Below, one piece after another: positions 28,440 to 37,303 of a stretch of 64,000 nt of DNA (the first letter of the stretch is position 1; every line of letters begins with the position of its first letter). The DNA lies in NCBI GenBank assembly GCA_965660145.1, contig CBFHYX010000015.1, positions 1 to 64,000 of the forward strand, in the 5' to 3' direction. The position numbers and the translations under genes are program-made. The stretch is from JABURQ01 sp029243145. Lineage in GTDB: Bacteria > Planctomycetota > Planctomycetia > Planctomycetales > Planctomycetaceae. The notes under the pieces are model-generated. The model was not told the origin of the DNA and did no database searches. It was given only the letters and a program-made list of their open reading frames with translations.

Positions 28440-30347
28440 ATGACGACGGACCTGATGACCGATTCAAAACCTGCCAAATTAACTCAAGGCACTTCTTCTT
28501 CGTCCACTTCAAAGCCGATGAAGAATCTTGAACCCACAGTGCAAGATATTCTTTCGAGAGCGAAAACGAATCGCCATTCGTCTAAGGGGGCTTGGATGTG
28601 TGCGGGCCTCTCGACCATGTTGCTATGGGCCAGCTTCACTCCATTGGATTGGGGGGCGTTAGGTTGGGTTGCTTTGGTTCCTCTATTGATGCTGGTCCGA
28701 CTCGAACAATCGACCGCCGGCTTTTACCGTGCCATTTGGGGTGCGAGTTTCGTCGGCTGGATTTGTCTGTTGCAGTGGATGCGACTGGGGGATGTGGCCA
28801 TGTATCCCGCCTGGTTTGCTTTGGCGTTTTATGTCTCCTTGTATGTTCCCGTTTTTGTTTTCTGTACTCGGACCGCCGTGTATCGTTGGAAAGTTCCTTT
28901 AACACTCGCCGCTCCCGTGGTCTGGGTTGGTTTGGAATTCTTCCGGGCTCATTTGCTGACCGGATTCTCGTGGTACTACCTTGGGCACACTCAATACCGC
29001 TGGCTGGAAATGATTCAGATCAGCGACTTGGTCGGCGTCTATGGAGTTTCTGGACTGTTGGTCCTCAGCTCTGCAGTGATCGCCTCTCTGATTCCGGTCT
29101 CTCTCTTTGATAAATTCAAATTGTTGATGGATACCAGTCTCGAACGAGGAACCGTTAACGCGGTCAAGCGTCCCTTGTTCCATGTAGCGGCCTTATGTGT
29201 CATCTTCGCGATGGTTTTAGGGTATGGGTATGTTCGTCGAGACGCGGCCAATTTTCAGCCCGGACCTCGTATTGCGCTCATTCAAGGCAACTTTGTTTCT
29301 TCTCTGAAGCACGATCCCAATCAGAAACCGAACATCTTTCGCACACACGATGCACTCACCGGCATGTCGATTGAGCATCATCCCGATTTGATTGTCTGGC
29401 CGGAAACGATGTTCCCCGAGCCGCTCGCCGAAGTCGAAGAGGGCATGACCGATGCAGAGATTCTCGCGATGGCTCCACCAGAAGCTCGTGTTCAAGAAGA
29501 AGAATGGATGAAATTCTGGAACGATAACTGGGCGCAAAACATTCTCACCAACCGGTCGCAACTTGCGAACTCCGCCATGTTGGTTGGTTTGCAAACTCGA
29601 TTTGGATCAAAAGAAGGCGTCAAGACTTTCAACTCGGCTGCATTCATTCATCCTCAATATGGTTACACGGGACGATACGACAAAGTCCATCGTGTGATCT
29701 TTGGTGAATACATTCCCTTGAAGGACTCTCTCCCCGGTTTGCACGCACTCACGCCGTTTTCAGGAGACTTTGGTATCGATAAGGGGGACAGTTTTCAATC
29801 ATTCTCATATCGAGCCGCTGATACAGACCGAGCTTGGACGTTCGCACCGATCATTTGTTTTGAAGACACTGTCCCACGTGTCGTGCGGTCCGCCGCCAAA
29901 TCCGGCCCCAATGGTGAAACCGTCGATTGTCTGGTGAATCTCACCAATGATGGCTGGTTTCACGGTTCGAGCGAACTGAATCAACACTTGATCACGGCGA
30001 CATTTCGGGCCGTCGAATGTCGGACACCCGTTGTACGAGCGGTGAATACCGGTATCTCTGCCTACATTGATGGTGATGGAGCGATTCTCGAACCGGAGGT
30101 CTTCGCAGGATATGACGATGATCAAACCGAATTCTTCACCTATCGAGATGAGTCGGGCAATTTGCGAAAAGGCCTCAATGCGGTGCTGGTCCACGAAGTT
30201 CCGCTCGATTCACGCGAAAGCCTTTATCTGCAATATGGTGACTGGTTCGGTCAATCATGCGGATTCGGCACTCTAATGCTGTTTCTCACAGGCATTTTTC
30301 TACGAAAACGCTCTCCACAGGTGACGCCGGAGCAAAAGGCCGCATAA
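28440..30347 (+). CDS. lnt: Apolipoprotein N-acyltransferase
   Basis: Lnt adds the third acyl chain to the N-terminal Cys of lipoproteins in the inner membrane, the last step of lipoprotein maturation. The N-terminal half has about six to eight membrane spans (for example MCAGLSTMLLWASF and WVALVPLLMLVRL). The C-terminal half is a nitrilase fold with the catalytic triad E (VWPETMFPEPL, about 321), K (YDKVHRVIFGEY, about 415) and C (PIICFEDTVP, about 472). The start at 28440 follows GGAGGGAG; an upstream GTG frame adds 17 residues. At 635 residues it is longer than E. coli Lnt (512), chiefly by a hydrophilic N-terminus of about 45 and a loop near residue 330. Confidence 0.95.
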   Translation: MTTDLMTDSKPAKLTQGTSSSSTSKPMKNLEPTVQDILSRAKTNRHSSKGAWMCAGLSTMLLWASFTPLDWGALGWVALVPLLMLVRLEQSTAGFYRAIWGASFVGWICLLQWMRLGDVAMYPAWFALAFYVSLYVPVFVFCTRTAVYRWKVPLTLAAPVVWVGLEFFRAHLLTGFSWYYLGHTQYRWLEMIQISDLVGVYGVSGLLVLSSAVIASLIPVSLFDKFKLLMDTSLERGTVNAVKRPLFHVAALCVIFAMVLGYGYVRRDAANFQPGPRIALIQGNFVSSLKHDPNQKPNIFRTHDALTGMSIEHHPDLIVWPETMFPEPLAEVEEGMTDAEILAMAPPEARVQEEEWMKFWNDNWAQNILTNRSQLANSAMLVGLQTRFGSKEGVKTFNSAAFIHPQYGYTGRYDKVHRVIFGEYIPLKDSLPGLHALTPFSGDFGIDKGDSFQSFSYRAADTDRAWTFAPIICFEDTVPRVVRSAAKSGPNGETVDCLVNLTNDGWFHGSSELNQHLITATFRAVECRTPVVRAVNTGISAYIDGDGAILEPEVFAGYDDDQTEFFTYRDESGNLRKGLNAVLVHEVPLDSRESLYLQYGDWFGQSCGFGTLMLFLTGIFLRKRSPQVTPEQKAA

Positions 30348-30384
30348 TAGAGACTGGTTAATCTCCCAGTCTCTGAAAGCCGCC

Positions 30385-31380
30385 ATGTTTGTCGATCAAG
30401 TCATCGTTTATTGCGAATCCGGTAACGGAGGCGATGGATGTTCTGCATTTCGTCGCGAACCTCATGTTCCTCGTGGTGGTCCCAGCGGCGGCGATGGTGG
30501 TCGTGGTGGTAGCATTATCATCCGCGCTGCCGCCAATGTGGATAATCTCTCTCATATCATCGGCCACAAACATTGGAAGGCCGACCGTGGCCGTCATGGC
30601 GAAGGAGATTTGCGGACCGGTAGAAGCGGCAAGGATGAATTCGTTGATGTGCCTCCTGGTACGATTGTCCGTGATATCGAATCCGGATATGTCCTGCGCG
30701 ATTTGAAGCAGATCGGCGAGACGGTCGAAGTCGCCAAAGGAGGACGCGGAGGCAAAGGTAACAAACATTATGCCACCGCCACTCATCGGTCTCCTCGAGA
30801 ATTCGAACGAGGGGTGAAGGGGGAAAAACGAAACGTCCTGCTTGAACTCAAAGTGATCGCCGATGTGGGATTACTGGGTAAACCGAACGCCGGAAAATCG
30901 ACGTTGCTGAAACGTATCTCTCGTGCCGATCCTGAAATCGCCGACTACCCCTTTACGACGAAATACCCAAACCTCGGCATGGTACAGATCGACCATGCTC
31001 GACAATTCGTGATGGCCGACATTCCGGGGTTGATCGAAGGGGCCGCCGAAGGAATCGGGCTCGGTCACGAATTCCTGCGGCATGTCGAACGGACCAAGTT
31101 ATTGATTCATCTGGTGGAGCCGTCTCCCATGGATCAATCCAATCCGGTCGAAAATTATCTGGCCATCCGTGAAGAGCTGCGGCTCTACAATCCAGAACTG
31201 TCAGACCGGCCTGAGATTATCTGTATTACGAAATCTGAACTTCCCGATGCGGAAGCGGCGTTGGAGTTATTGCAGGAAGAAATTGATAAACCGATCTTTT
31301 TGATTTCTGGCGTTACGGGAGCCGGGTTGGATCGATTGCTCGAACAGGTATGGAGCGGCCTGCAAGAGATTGACGATTGA
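30385..31380 (+). CDS. obgE: Obg GTPase
   Basis: Obg is an essential GTPase of late 50S ribosome assembly and stress control. The N-terminal glycine-rich Obg fold (about 1-158; CESGNGGDGCSAFRREPHV and later KGGRGGKGNKHYAT) is followed by a G domain with G1 GKPNAGKSTLL, G3 DIPGLIEGAAEGIGLGHEF and G4 ITKSEL. The 331-residue length lacks the C-terminal OCT extension of some homologues. Start ATG at 30385. The lnt stop is 37 bp upstream. Confidence 0.97.
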   Translation: MFVDQVIVYCESGNGGDGCSAFRREPHVPRGGPSGGDGGRGGSIIIRAAANVDNLSHIIGHKHWKADRGRHGEGDLRTGRSGKDEFVDVPPGTIVRDIESGYVLRDLKQIGETVEVAKGGRGGKGNKHYATATHRSPREFERGVKGEKRNVLLELKVIADVGLLGKPNAGKSTLLKRISRADPEIADYPFTTKYPNLGMVQIDHARQFVMADIPGLIEGAAEGIGLGHEFLRHVERTKLLIHLVEPSPMDQSNPVENYLAIREELRLYNPELSDRPEIICITKSELPDAEAALELLQEEIDKPIFLISGVTGAGLDRLLEQVWSGLQEIDD

Positions 31381-31454
31381 ATCTTGTCGCAACGGAGTTG
31401 ACGAGCCGGGACCATCCTTGATTCCCGAACACTCAACGCCCATTTCAAGATGTC

Positions 31455-31556
31455 AAGATTCGGAAATTCGGGGACACACCTCGACCGAATCTTGACCAAA
31501 TCTTGCCCCAAATGTTGCCGAATCTTGATTCCGAATCTTCCATACTCTTGAGCAAG
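31455..31556. repeat. CAAGATTCGG repeat cluster
   Basis: Variants of TCAAGATTCGG or CGAATCTTGA recur five to six times with spacing of 10-25 bp, mixed in orientation, and the last piece ends in ATACTCTTGAGCAAGTTG, the complement of a segment near 338-355 at the start of the window. Confidence 0.6.
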
Positions 31557-31904
31557 TTGTTGGTTCTACCCGGTTTCTGTGGATCTCTTCGTTGTGAGGG
31601 AGAATTGTTTTTTGTAGGGACGTACCTTCTACGCCACGCGAAATTGCCTCCTTTCTCACGTTGCAGTGGTCGTCATTCTTCAACAGTCTAACCGTGTTTT
31701 TGCTTCCTGCACGGCGCATGCTCACCCCGCGTTGCGGTGAGAGCATGGCACCCGACTCTGATAAACCGGTTGTAATGACGTTCAAATTGCCAAAGATCGT
31801 GTTGTTGGATCATTTGATTCCAAAATCGGAAATCTAATATCCAAAATCGACTAACCACGAACCCTAACTCTGGTAGCTCATGATCGGCAAGATCATTTTT
31901 ACGA

Positions 31905-32015
31905 CGCAAAGACGCCGAGACGCGAAGAAACGCAAAGTGCTCCATGCTGTCATCGGGTGGCTCTGGGCGGTTTGTCCGACAGTGTGAGATTTTGTCTCAC
32001 GCAGAGACGCCGAGC
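31905..32015. repeat. GACGCCGAG dispersed repeat, two copies
   Basis: CGCAAAGACGCCGAGACGCG near 31905 and CGCAGAGACGCCGAG near 31998 are the same motif with small changes. In the reverse frame it would encode a spurious LRVSASLRR-like peptide, a known mark of a dispersed non-coding repeat that is often mis-annotated as a gene. Confidence 0.55.
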
Positions 32016-32040
32016 ACCCGGCGTAGATCATCCGCTAGAT

Positions 32041-32220
32041 ACCAAGAGTATCAGCGTTAAGTTGGGTGAAGATGCTTGGAAAGCCGAACTTCCAGAAGAT
32101 GCGAACGCCTATCAGTTTGTGCGAAAACTGAACATCGGCAATGTCACTTTGCAGAGCCTGATGGAGTGCAGCGACTGCAACACCCGCGGCGCGTATTACG
32201 TGACAGTCGAGTTTGTGGAC
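32041..32220 (+). pseudogene. Possible remnant coding fragment
   Basis: About 60 codons read LGEDAWKAELPEDANAYQFV then RKLNIGNVTLQSLMECSDC and NTRGAYYVTVEF with codon use like real genes. There is no plausible start, and downstream the frame runs into palindromic element copy B. It looks like the 3' or middle part of a lost gene. The family is unknown. Chance coding-like sequence is the alternative. Confidence 0.3.
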
Positions 32221-32275
32221 CGATTACATATTCCCTGTGCGCAAGCACTTGGGATGCGTCCGATAGTCTTTACCG

Positions 32276-32351
32276 GTAGCTGGACGAACCAGAGTTCAGA
32301 GTCATCAACCTTGACCCCGCATTCCGTCTGTATTTTTGCAAATCCAGCTAC
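32276..32351 (-). repeat. 75-bp palindromic element, copy B
   Basis: The most diverged copy, in reverse orientation: read on the minus strand it begins GTAGCTGGATTTGCAAAAAT, with a centre GCGGGGTCAAGGTTGA like that of copy A, and ends GTCCAGCTAC. It sits between convergent obgE and the Cys-rich protein gene. Confidence 0.75.
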
Positions 32352-32447
32352 CGTTTCACGCGTTCCCAAGGTTCGCCTTCGGAACGCGTGCCGGGCCAAG
32401 CTCCTGCTTGGCATTCATATCACTATTCGAAAAGCCGGAATCATAAT

Positions 32448-32729
32448 TTAGAACATCCACCACTGCGTGAAAGGTGATCCGAAGAGCTGGTAATGTCCGC
32501 TGCAATAGCCGTAGTAACCGATGCAGTTTCCCGGACCGGAGCCGTTCAAATAGGATGCGTTCCAATCTCCAGCACAATCGTAAAAACCATCGATGCATGA
32601 GTCACCACAAGCATCGCCGGAACTTGTGCTTGCAGTGGCGATTGCTTCAGCTTTTGGAGTGACCTGTGATTGCAAGTAAAGGCCGGCAACCATGGCACAA
32701 CGGGCCATTGTCGTTTTGAAGTGTTTCAT
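32448..32729 (-). CDS. Small secreted Cys-rich protein
   Basis: A 93-residue protein with a signal sequence (MARCAMVAGLYLQSQVTPKAEA, cleavage likely after AEA) and a mature part of about 64 residues with six cysteines in a CxxxC / C / C / C pattern (GDACGDSCIDGFYDCAGDW, GNCIGYYGYCSGHYQ), rich in Gly, Tyr and Ser. AGGTGATATGAA before the ATG at 32729 is a good ribosome site. No family is recognised. It may be an exported disulfide-bonded peptide, toxin or surface protein; none of this is shown. It is divergent from purA with 296 bp between. Confidence 0.65.
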   Translation of the reverse strand: MKHFKTTMARCAMVAGLYLQSQVTPKAEAIATASTSSGDACGDSCIDGFYDCAGDWNASYLNGSGPGNCIGYYGYCSGHYQLFGSPFTQWWMF

Positions 32730-32804
32730 TTCATATCACCTGAGTTGAGGGGAACATATAGCGATAGAAACGAGCCTGATCTGACTTTGGTCACCCGAAA
32801 ACGG

Positions 32805-32820
32805 AAGTTCATTTGAACTT
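32805..32820. promoter_or_regulatory. Perfect 16-bp palindrome in divergent promoter region
   Basis: AAGTTCA-TT-TGAACTT is a perfect palindrome with 7-bp arms. It lies 76 bp upstream of the Cys-rich protein gene and about 205 bp upstream of purA, a position suited to an operator for a dimeric regulator. No regulator is identified. Confidence 0.4.
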
Positions 32821-33025
32821 TATTGAGTTACGGCGACTGTTCCCTGAAAACAGGCCAAAATTCTCGCTGCAAAATGTGTGGAACGGGTGGTGGAGACTCC
32901 CTTTCTGGTCGCAAAAATGCTACATTTGACGTCTGCGCGGTGTGCCATTTTCAGGCGTTCTGCTGCGTCTCAATGCGCGCTGCGAGGCAGCCTACACAAT
33001 TACTTAATACATTAGGATTTATCAC

Positions 33026-34306
33026 GTGAGCGCTACAGCCGTCATCGGTCTGCAATGGGGTGACGAGGCCAAAGGGAAAGTGGTCGACCTGTTGACGGAT
33101 CAACACGATATCGTCGTCCGCTATCTTGGCGGTAATAATGCTGGCCACACCGTCAAATTTGACGGCAAGACATACAAACTTTCTCTGCTGCCAGCCGGGA
33201 TTCTCCACGAGGGAATCACCTCGGTGATTGCGGGGGGAGTTGTGATTAACCCGCAGGCGCTGCTCAAGGAACTCGATCAAATTATCTCCCAGAAGGGCGA
33301 ACTGAATAATCAATTGATGATCAGTGATCGGGCGCACGTCATCATGCCTTACCATCTGGCCGAAGAACGCGTGCTTGAAGCGAGCCTCAAGGATGCTGCC
33401 ATCGGGACGACGATGCGAGGCATCGGCACCTGCTATCAGGAAAAGTACGGACGCTCTCATGCGATTCGTGTCGGTGATTTGTATCGCGACACTTTCAGCG
33501 ACAAGTTGGCAGCGATTGTGGAATTCAAAAATCGGGCGATTGCCGCCCTTGATCCTGATTTCGAGCCTTTTGATGCGAAGCAGATCGAAGCAGAGTACTT
33601 GGGTTACGCCGAGAGATTGAAGCCACATGTCGCCGACACGACGGCTTTCCTGCATCGGTCGATCAAAGAAGGCAAGAATCTGTTGTTTGAGGGTGCTCAA
33701 GGAAGCCTGTTGGACATCGATCACGGCACGTTTCCGTTCGTGACTTCTTCCAATAGTTCCGGTTGTGGCATCCATAATGGAAGCGGCGTCCCGGAAAAAC
33801 ATATCGGCCGGATGATTGGCGTCGTCAAAGCGTACACGACTCGCGTCGGTGGAGGCCCCTTCCCCACTGAACTCGATAACGAGATTGGTCAACACATTCG
33901 CGATACCGGCAACGAATACGGCACTGTGACCGGGCGTCCTCGTCGTTGCGGCTGGTTTGATGCGGTCGCAGCGGGATATTCGGCTCGCATCAGCGGTGTC
34001 GATGCCGTCGCCGTGGCGCTATTAGACGTTCTTGATGGTCTGGAAGAATTGCAGATTTGCGAAGCGTATGAAATTAATGGTGTTAAAACAACAGATTTTC
34101 CCAGCCACCTAGATGATTTGGCGGTTGCCAAGCCGGTTTACCGTAAGATCGCGGGTTGGATGTCCGACACGACGGGAATCACCAATTATGACGACTTGCC
34201 AGAAAACGCTCGCAACTATGTCGAAGCACTGGGAAAAATTCTGGAAGTGCCTGTCGATATCGTTTCTGTCGGTCCCGACCGGGAACAAACAATCGTTAGA
34301 AGATAG
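33026..34306 (+). CDS. purA: Adenylosuccinate synthetase
   Basis: PurA joins IMP and aspartate with GTP to form adenylosuccinate in AMP synthesis. It has the N-terminal GTP-binding GLQWGDEAKGKVVDLL (most bacteria have GDEGKGK, so a Gly is Ala here), NNAGHTV, GTTMRGIGTCYQEKYGR, GAQGSLLDIDHGTFPFVTSSN, RVGGGPFPTEL and GRPRRCGWFDAV. At 426 residues the length is usual. The start is the GTG at 33026; no ATG in the right place exists. The threonine aldolase gene begins 51 bp after the stop. Confidence 0.97.
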   Translation: MSATAVIGLQWGDEAKGKVVDLLTDQHDIVVRYLGGNNAGHTVKFDGKTYKLSLLPAGILHEGITSVIAGGVVINPQALLKELDQIISQKGELNNQLMISDRAHVIMPYHLAEERVLEASLKDAAIGTTMRGIGTCYQEKYGRSHAIRVGDLYRDTFSDKLAAIVEFKNRAIAALDPDFEPFDAKQIEAEYLGYAERLKPHVADTTAFLHRSIKEGKNLLFEGAQGSLLDIDHGTFPFVTSSNSSGCGIHNGSGVPEKHIGRMIGVVKAYTTRVGGGPFPTELDNEIGQHIRDTGNEYGTVTGRPRRCGWFDAVAAGYSARISGVDAVAVALLDVLDGLEELQICEAYEINGVKTTDFPSHLDDLAVAKPVYRKIAGWMSDTTGITNYDDLPENARNYVEALGKILEVPVDIVSVGPDREQTIVRR

Positions 34307-34357
34307 GCTGCCTTCAGTTCGCTCGCTTAAATTCGCTTTTTGCAAGAGAGAAGACTG

Positions 34358-35443
34358 ATGACTCAATCGATTGATCTGCGTAGCGACACGGTCACCAAAC
34401 CGACTGACGGCATGCGAGAAGCCATTGCTTCGGCGGAAGTTGGCGATGATATGTGGGGCGAAGACCCGACCGTCAACGAACTCGAACGACGCATGGCCGA
34501 ACTGCTCGGTAAAGAGGCGGCCTTATTTGCTTGTTCGGGAACGCAATCGAATCAGTTGGGGGTTTGGGCGCATTGCCGGGCTGGTGACGAGTTATTGATT
34601 CATCAAGATGGCCACATCGCCAACTACGAAGGTGGTGCTCCGGCAGTTCTGCATGGTGTGACTTGTCGGACATTTGGTGGAGAGGGTGGGATGTTTGAGG
34701 TGGCTGATGTGGAATCGGTCCTGCATCCGGTCGATCAGCATTTCCCGATGTCCCGTCTCGTCTGTTTTGAAAACACCACCAACAAAGGTGGTGGACGAGT
34801 CTGGCCACTGGATCAATTTTTGAACGTCTCGCAATGGGCGCAGCAGCGAGGCTATAAGACTCATCTCGATGGCGCGAGATTTTTTAACGCCTGTGTCGCG
34901 GGAGGCTACGAACCGGCAGAGTTGGTCCCCCATGTTGACACAATCTCCATTTGTTTTTCCAAAGGACTCGGTTGCCCGTTTGGTTCGATGTTGATTGGCT
35001 CTCAGACAGACATCGACACCGCGCGCCGAGGACGAAAAATTCTGGGAGGATCGTTGCGACAGGCGGGCATCGGAGCGGCCGCCGCGATTTATGCTCTGGA
35101 TCATCACATTGACCAACTGGCCGAAGATCATCGACATGCCCGCATACTGGCAGAACAAATCAGCGACATTGACGGTTTGAAGATCGATCTCGAAGCGGTC
35201 GAATCAAACCTGGTCTTCTTTGACGTGGAGGAGTCTGCCGGAACGGCTGAGCAACTGGTGATGGCACTCCTCAGCCGGGGAGTCAAAGTGTTGGCATTGG
35301 GGAATCAACGTATCCGGGCCTGCACCCATTTGGATATCTCCGAACATCAGATTCAGGATTCTGCCAAGGCTGTGAAAGAGGCGATGTTGGCAGGCTTAGC
35401 AAATGTGAAAATGCAGGAGTCTCACCCATATGCTTATCGTTGA
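34358..35443 (+). CDS. ltaE: Low-specificity threonine aldolase
   Basis: A PLP enzyme of fold type I cleaving threonine to glycine and acetaldehyde. Motifs: IDLRSDTVTKPTDGMREAI at the start, the loop ACSGTQSNQLG, HLDGARFFNACVAGG with the PLP aspartate, and ISICFSKGLGCPFGSML with the PLP lysine K. The 361 residues match the family. Start is the ATG at 34358 after AAGAGAGAAG; a TTG frame at 34340 adds six residues. It likely shares a transcript with purA. Confidence 0.94.
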   Translation: MTQSIDLRSDTVTKPTDGMREAIASAEVGDDMWGEDPTVNELERRMAELLGKEAALFACSGTQSNQLGVWAHCRAGDELLIHQDGHIANYEGGAPAVLHGVTCRTFGGEGGMFEVADVESVLHPVDQHFPMSRLVCFENTTNKGGGRVWPLDQFLNVSQWAQQRGYKTHLDGARFFNACVAGGYEPAELVPHVDTISICFSKGLGCPFGSMLIGSQTDIDTARRGRKILGGSLRQAGIGAAAAIYALDHHIDQLAEDHRHARILAEQISDIDGLKIDLEAVESNLVFFDVEESAGTAEQLVMALLSRGVKVLALGNQRIRACTHLDISEHQIQDSAKAVKEAMLAGLANVKMQESHPYAYR

Positions 35444-35625
35444 CCGCTGGAAAAGTGATGATATTTAGTAAGATATTGATATCAAAGTGTTTAAGTCGAT
35501 TGTTCCGGGTTGGCCGGAGGCATGATTCTCTCAGACGGAGGTTGATCCCAACCCGCAATTTTTGCTACTGTTGGTCCTGCGTCATATAATAACCCGTGTA
35601 TAGCAAAGACTTTGAGGGAGCAACC

Positions 35626-35910
35626 ATGGATGTGAACGGACCCAGCCCAATCCGCTCGTCGACTCCGATTCAACCGACTCAACAAGCCGGCTCGATTCAG
35701 GAAACGACTCAGTCAGATTCCGTAGCACCGAAAGACGAAGTTGAGATCTCTCAAGCCGCCAGAATGATGGAAGAACTGGATCAGTCCTCTGATTTGCATC
35801 AGGCTCGACTGGATCGCATCAAAGCAGACATCAAAGCGGGAGTGTACGAGACTTCTGAGAAGCTGGAGTCGGCTCTCTCGAATTTGCTCAAAGAAATTGA
35901 ACCCGAATAG
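35626..35910 (+). CDS. flgM: FlgM-like anti-sigma factor
   Basis: FlgM holds the flagellar sigma factor FliA (sigma-28) inactive until export through the flagellar hook. The 94-residue protein has the disordered Ser/Thr/Gln N-terminus (SSTPIQPTQQAGSIQ) and C-terminal helices (VEISQAARMMEELDQ, HQARLDRIKADIKAGVYETS) that match FlgM from residue 45 on. The ATG at 35626 follows GAGGGAG. No flagellar gene lies in the window, so it may be a stray part of the regulon. Confidence 0.85.
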   Translation: MDVNGPSPIRSSTPIQPTQQAGSIQETTQSDSVAPKDEVEISQAARMMEELDQSSDLHQARLDRIKADIKAGVYETSEKLESALSNLLKEIEPE

Positions 35911-35963
35911 ACCACACCTCAAAGAAGGTCGAGTGATTCGCTCGACACCAACTGGAGTCCGCT

Positions 35964-36461
35964 GTGAAAGAAGTCAGTTCTGTTGATGTTGCCATCAGCC
36001 CCATCGAAAAGTTTCAGGAATATCTCACGACTCGTGGTATGCGTCTGACTCGTGAGCGGATGATTTTTGTCGAAGAAGTATTTGCCGACCATGAACATTT
36101 CGATGCGGATACCATTATCGAACGCGTCTCTCATCGTAAAGATGGTCGCAGTGTGAGTCGTTCGACAGTTTATCGGGTGCTCGGGCTGCTTGAAGAAGCC
36201 GGGATGATTCGCAAAGTCGCCCGGCAGAATGATAAAGACGTCTTCGAGCACGACTACGGATACGCTCAACACGATCATTTTATTTGCGAAAAATGTGGCG
36301 AACTCACTGAGTTCTCGAACGATAACATTCGTGAACTGGTGGAAGCGATTGCGGCAGAATATGGATTTCGCCTGTCACATCATCGACTCGAAGGTCATGG
36401 TGTTTGCGCCACGTGCTCGGCACCTCCTCAACGACGTCATCACAAGTTGGATATGATTTGA
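35964..36461 (+). CDS. Fur-family transcriptional regulator
   Basis: A 165-residue Fur-type regulator: winged helix at about 15-85 (TTRGMRLTRERMIFVEEVF, SVSRSTVYRVLGLLEEAGM), then the zinc-binding dimer domain with HDHFICEKCGEL and VCATCSAP, giving four cysteines for structural zinc, and EHDYGYAQHDHF for the regulatory metal. Whether it senses iron, zinc or peroxide is undecided; the paired CxxC sites fit Fur or Zur/PerR. Starts with GTG at 35964. The pseudouridine synthase frame overlaps the stop. Confidence 0.93.
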   Translation: MKEVSSVDVAISPIEKFQEYLTTRGMRLTRERMIFVEEVFADHEHFDADTIIERVSHRKDGRSVSRSTVYRVLGLLEEAGMIRKVARQNDKDVFEHDYGYAQHDHFICEKCGELTEFSNDNIRELVEAIAAEYGFRLSHHRLEGHGVCATCSAPPQRRHHKLDMI

Positions 36462-37186
36462 ACGTCGTCGACGAAGAATCTCAAAAATCTGGCAATGAAC
36501 TCTCCATTCTCCTGGAAGATGGGCCGGTGATTGTCGTCAATAAACCTGCCGGCCTCATGACGGATACGCCGCCACGAGGTGGTGATGCTCTTGTCTCGCG
36601 GGTCAAACAGTACCTCTCTGAGAAGTACGAGAAGACGGGCAACGTCTATCTCGGTATTCCTCATCGGTTGGATAAGCCGGTCTCGGGGGCCATTGTGTTC
36701 TCGCGGAATTCCAAATGTGCGGCTCGATTGTCCGAACAGTTTTCCGAGAGAACCATCAAGAAGATTTATTGGGCCATCTTGAAGACTCGACCCGAACAAG
36801 CGGCGGGAATGCTGACCGATTGGATGAAGAAGCATCCCACTGAAGCACGCACACACGCCGGCAATCCTGATGATCCTGCGGCTAAAGAGGCGAAACTCAA
36901 GTATGAAATGTTGCCGGGCGATTATGGCGGTTATGCAATCTGTCAGATTGAATTGATCACCGGCCGGATGCATCAAATCCGTTGGCAATTGGCGTCCAGA
37001 GGTTTCCCCGTCGTGGGAGACGAATTGTATGGCGGAGAACTTCTTGAGGATCACTCGGGGATACTTTTGCACGCTCGAGAACTGACGTTCAAACACCCCA
37101 TTCGTTATGACGAGGTGACGGTCACTGCTCCCCTGCCCGCTTGGTGGCCGGAGTCGGTTCGCGTTGCCGAAATCACTGAGAGCTAA
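36458..37186 (+). CDS. RluA-family pseudouridine synthase
   Basis: The protein isomerises uridines to pseudouridine in rRNA or tRNA. The catalytic aspartate is in GIPHRLDKPVSGAIVF, followed by SEQFSERTIKKIYWAIL, ELITGRMHQIRWQLASRG, and GDELYGG. I place the start at the TTG at 36458, overlapping the Fur-family stop TTGA, since no in-frame ATG or GTG lies in the conserved N-terminal region and frames upstream are within fur. The substrate site cannot be set from sequence. At 242 residues it is a short, S4-less RluA type. Confidence 0.9.
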   Translation: MNVVDEESQKSGNELSILLEDGPVIVVNKPAGLMTDTPPRGGDALVSRVKQYLSEKYEKTGNVYLGIPHRLDKPVSGAIVFSRNSKCAARLSEQFSERTIKKIYWAILKTRPEQAAGMLTDWMKKHPTEARTHAGNPDDPAAKEAKLKYEMLPGDYGGYAICQIELITGRMHQIRWQLASRGFPVVGDELYGGELLEDHSGILLHARELTFKHPIRYDEVTVTAPLPAWWPESVRVAEITES

Positions 37187-37303
37187 AAAATGGTTCAGCC
37201 GAGATTAATGTAACTCGGACATCTCGTTTCCATGCTGAATAGTTCACCGATCCCTCACGGGGAAATCAATGATGTCCGCAAATTCGCCAAGTGCGCAACA
37301 CAT

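Larger units (their letters stand above)
31381..32447. other. Repeat-rich 1-kb region without an intact gene
   Basis: No intact gene was found between obgE and the Cys-rich protein gene. The region holds a CAAGATTCGG repeat cluster (about 31455-31556), a motif seen in many environmental genomes (CGCAAAGACGCCGAGACGCG near 31905), its partial second copy (CGCAGAGACGCCGAG near 31998), a possibly decayed coding piece (about 32041-32220) and palindromic element copy B (32276-32351). The composition suggests a graveyard of dispersed repeats. Confidence 0.6.

Noticed and set aside
31957..32451. A 164-residue frame across the degraded region
   Set aside because: It spans two different repeats, including palindromic element B; only about 60 codons in the middle look coding, and these are listed as a remnant.
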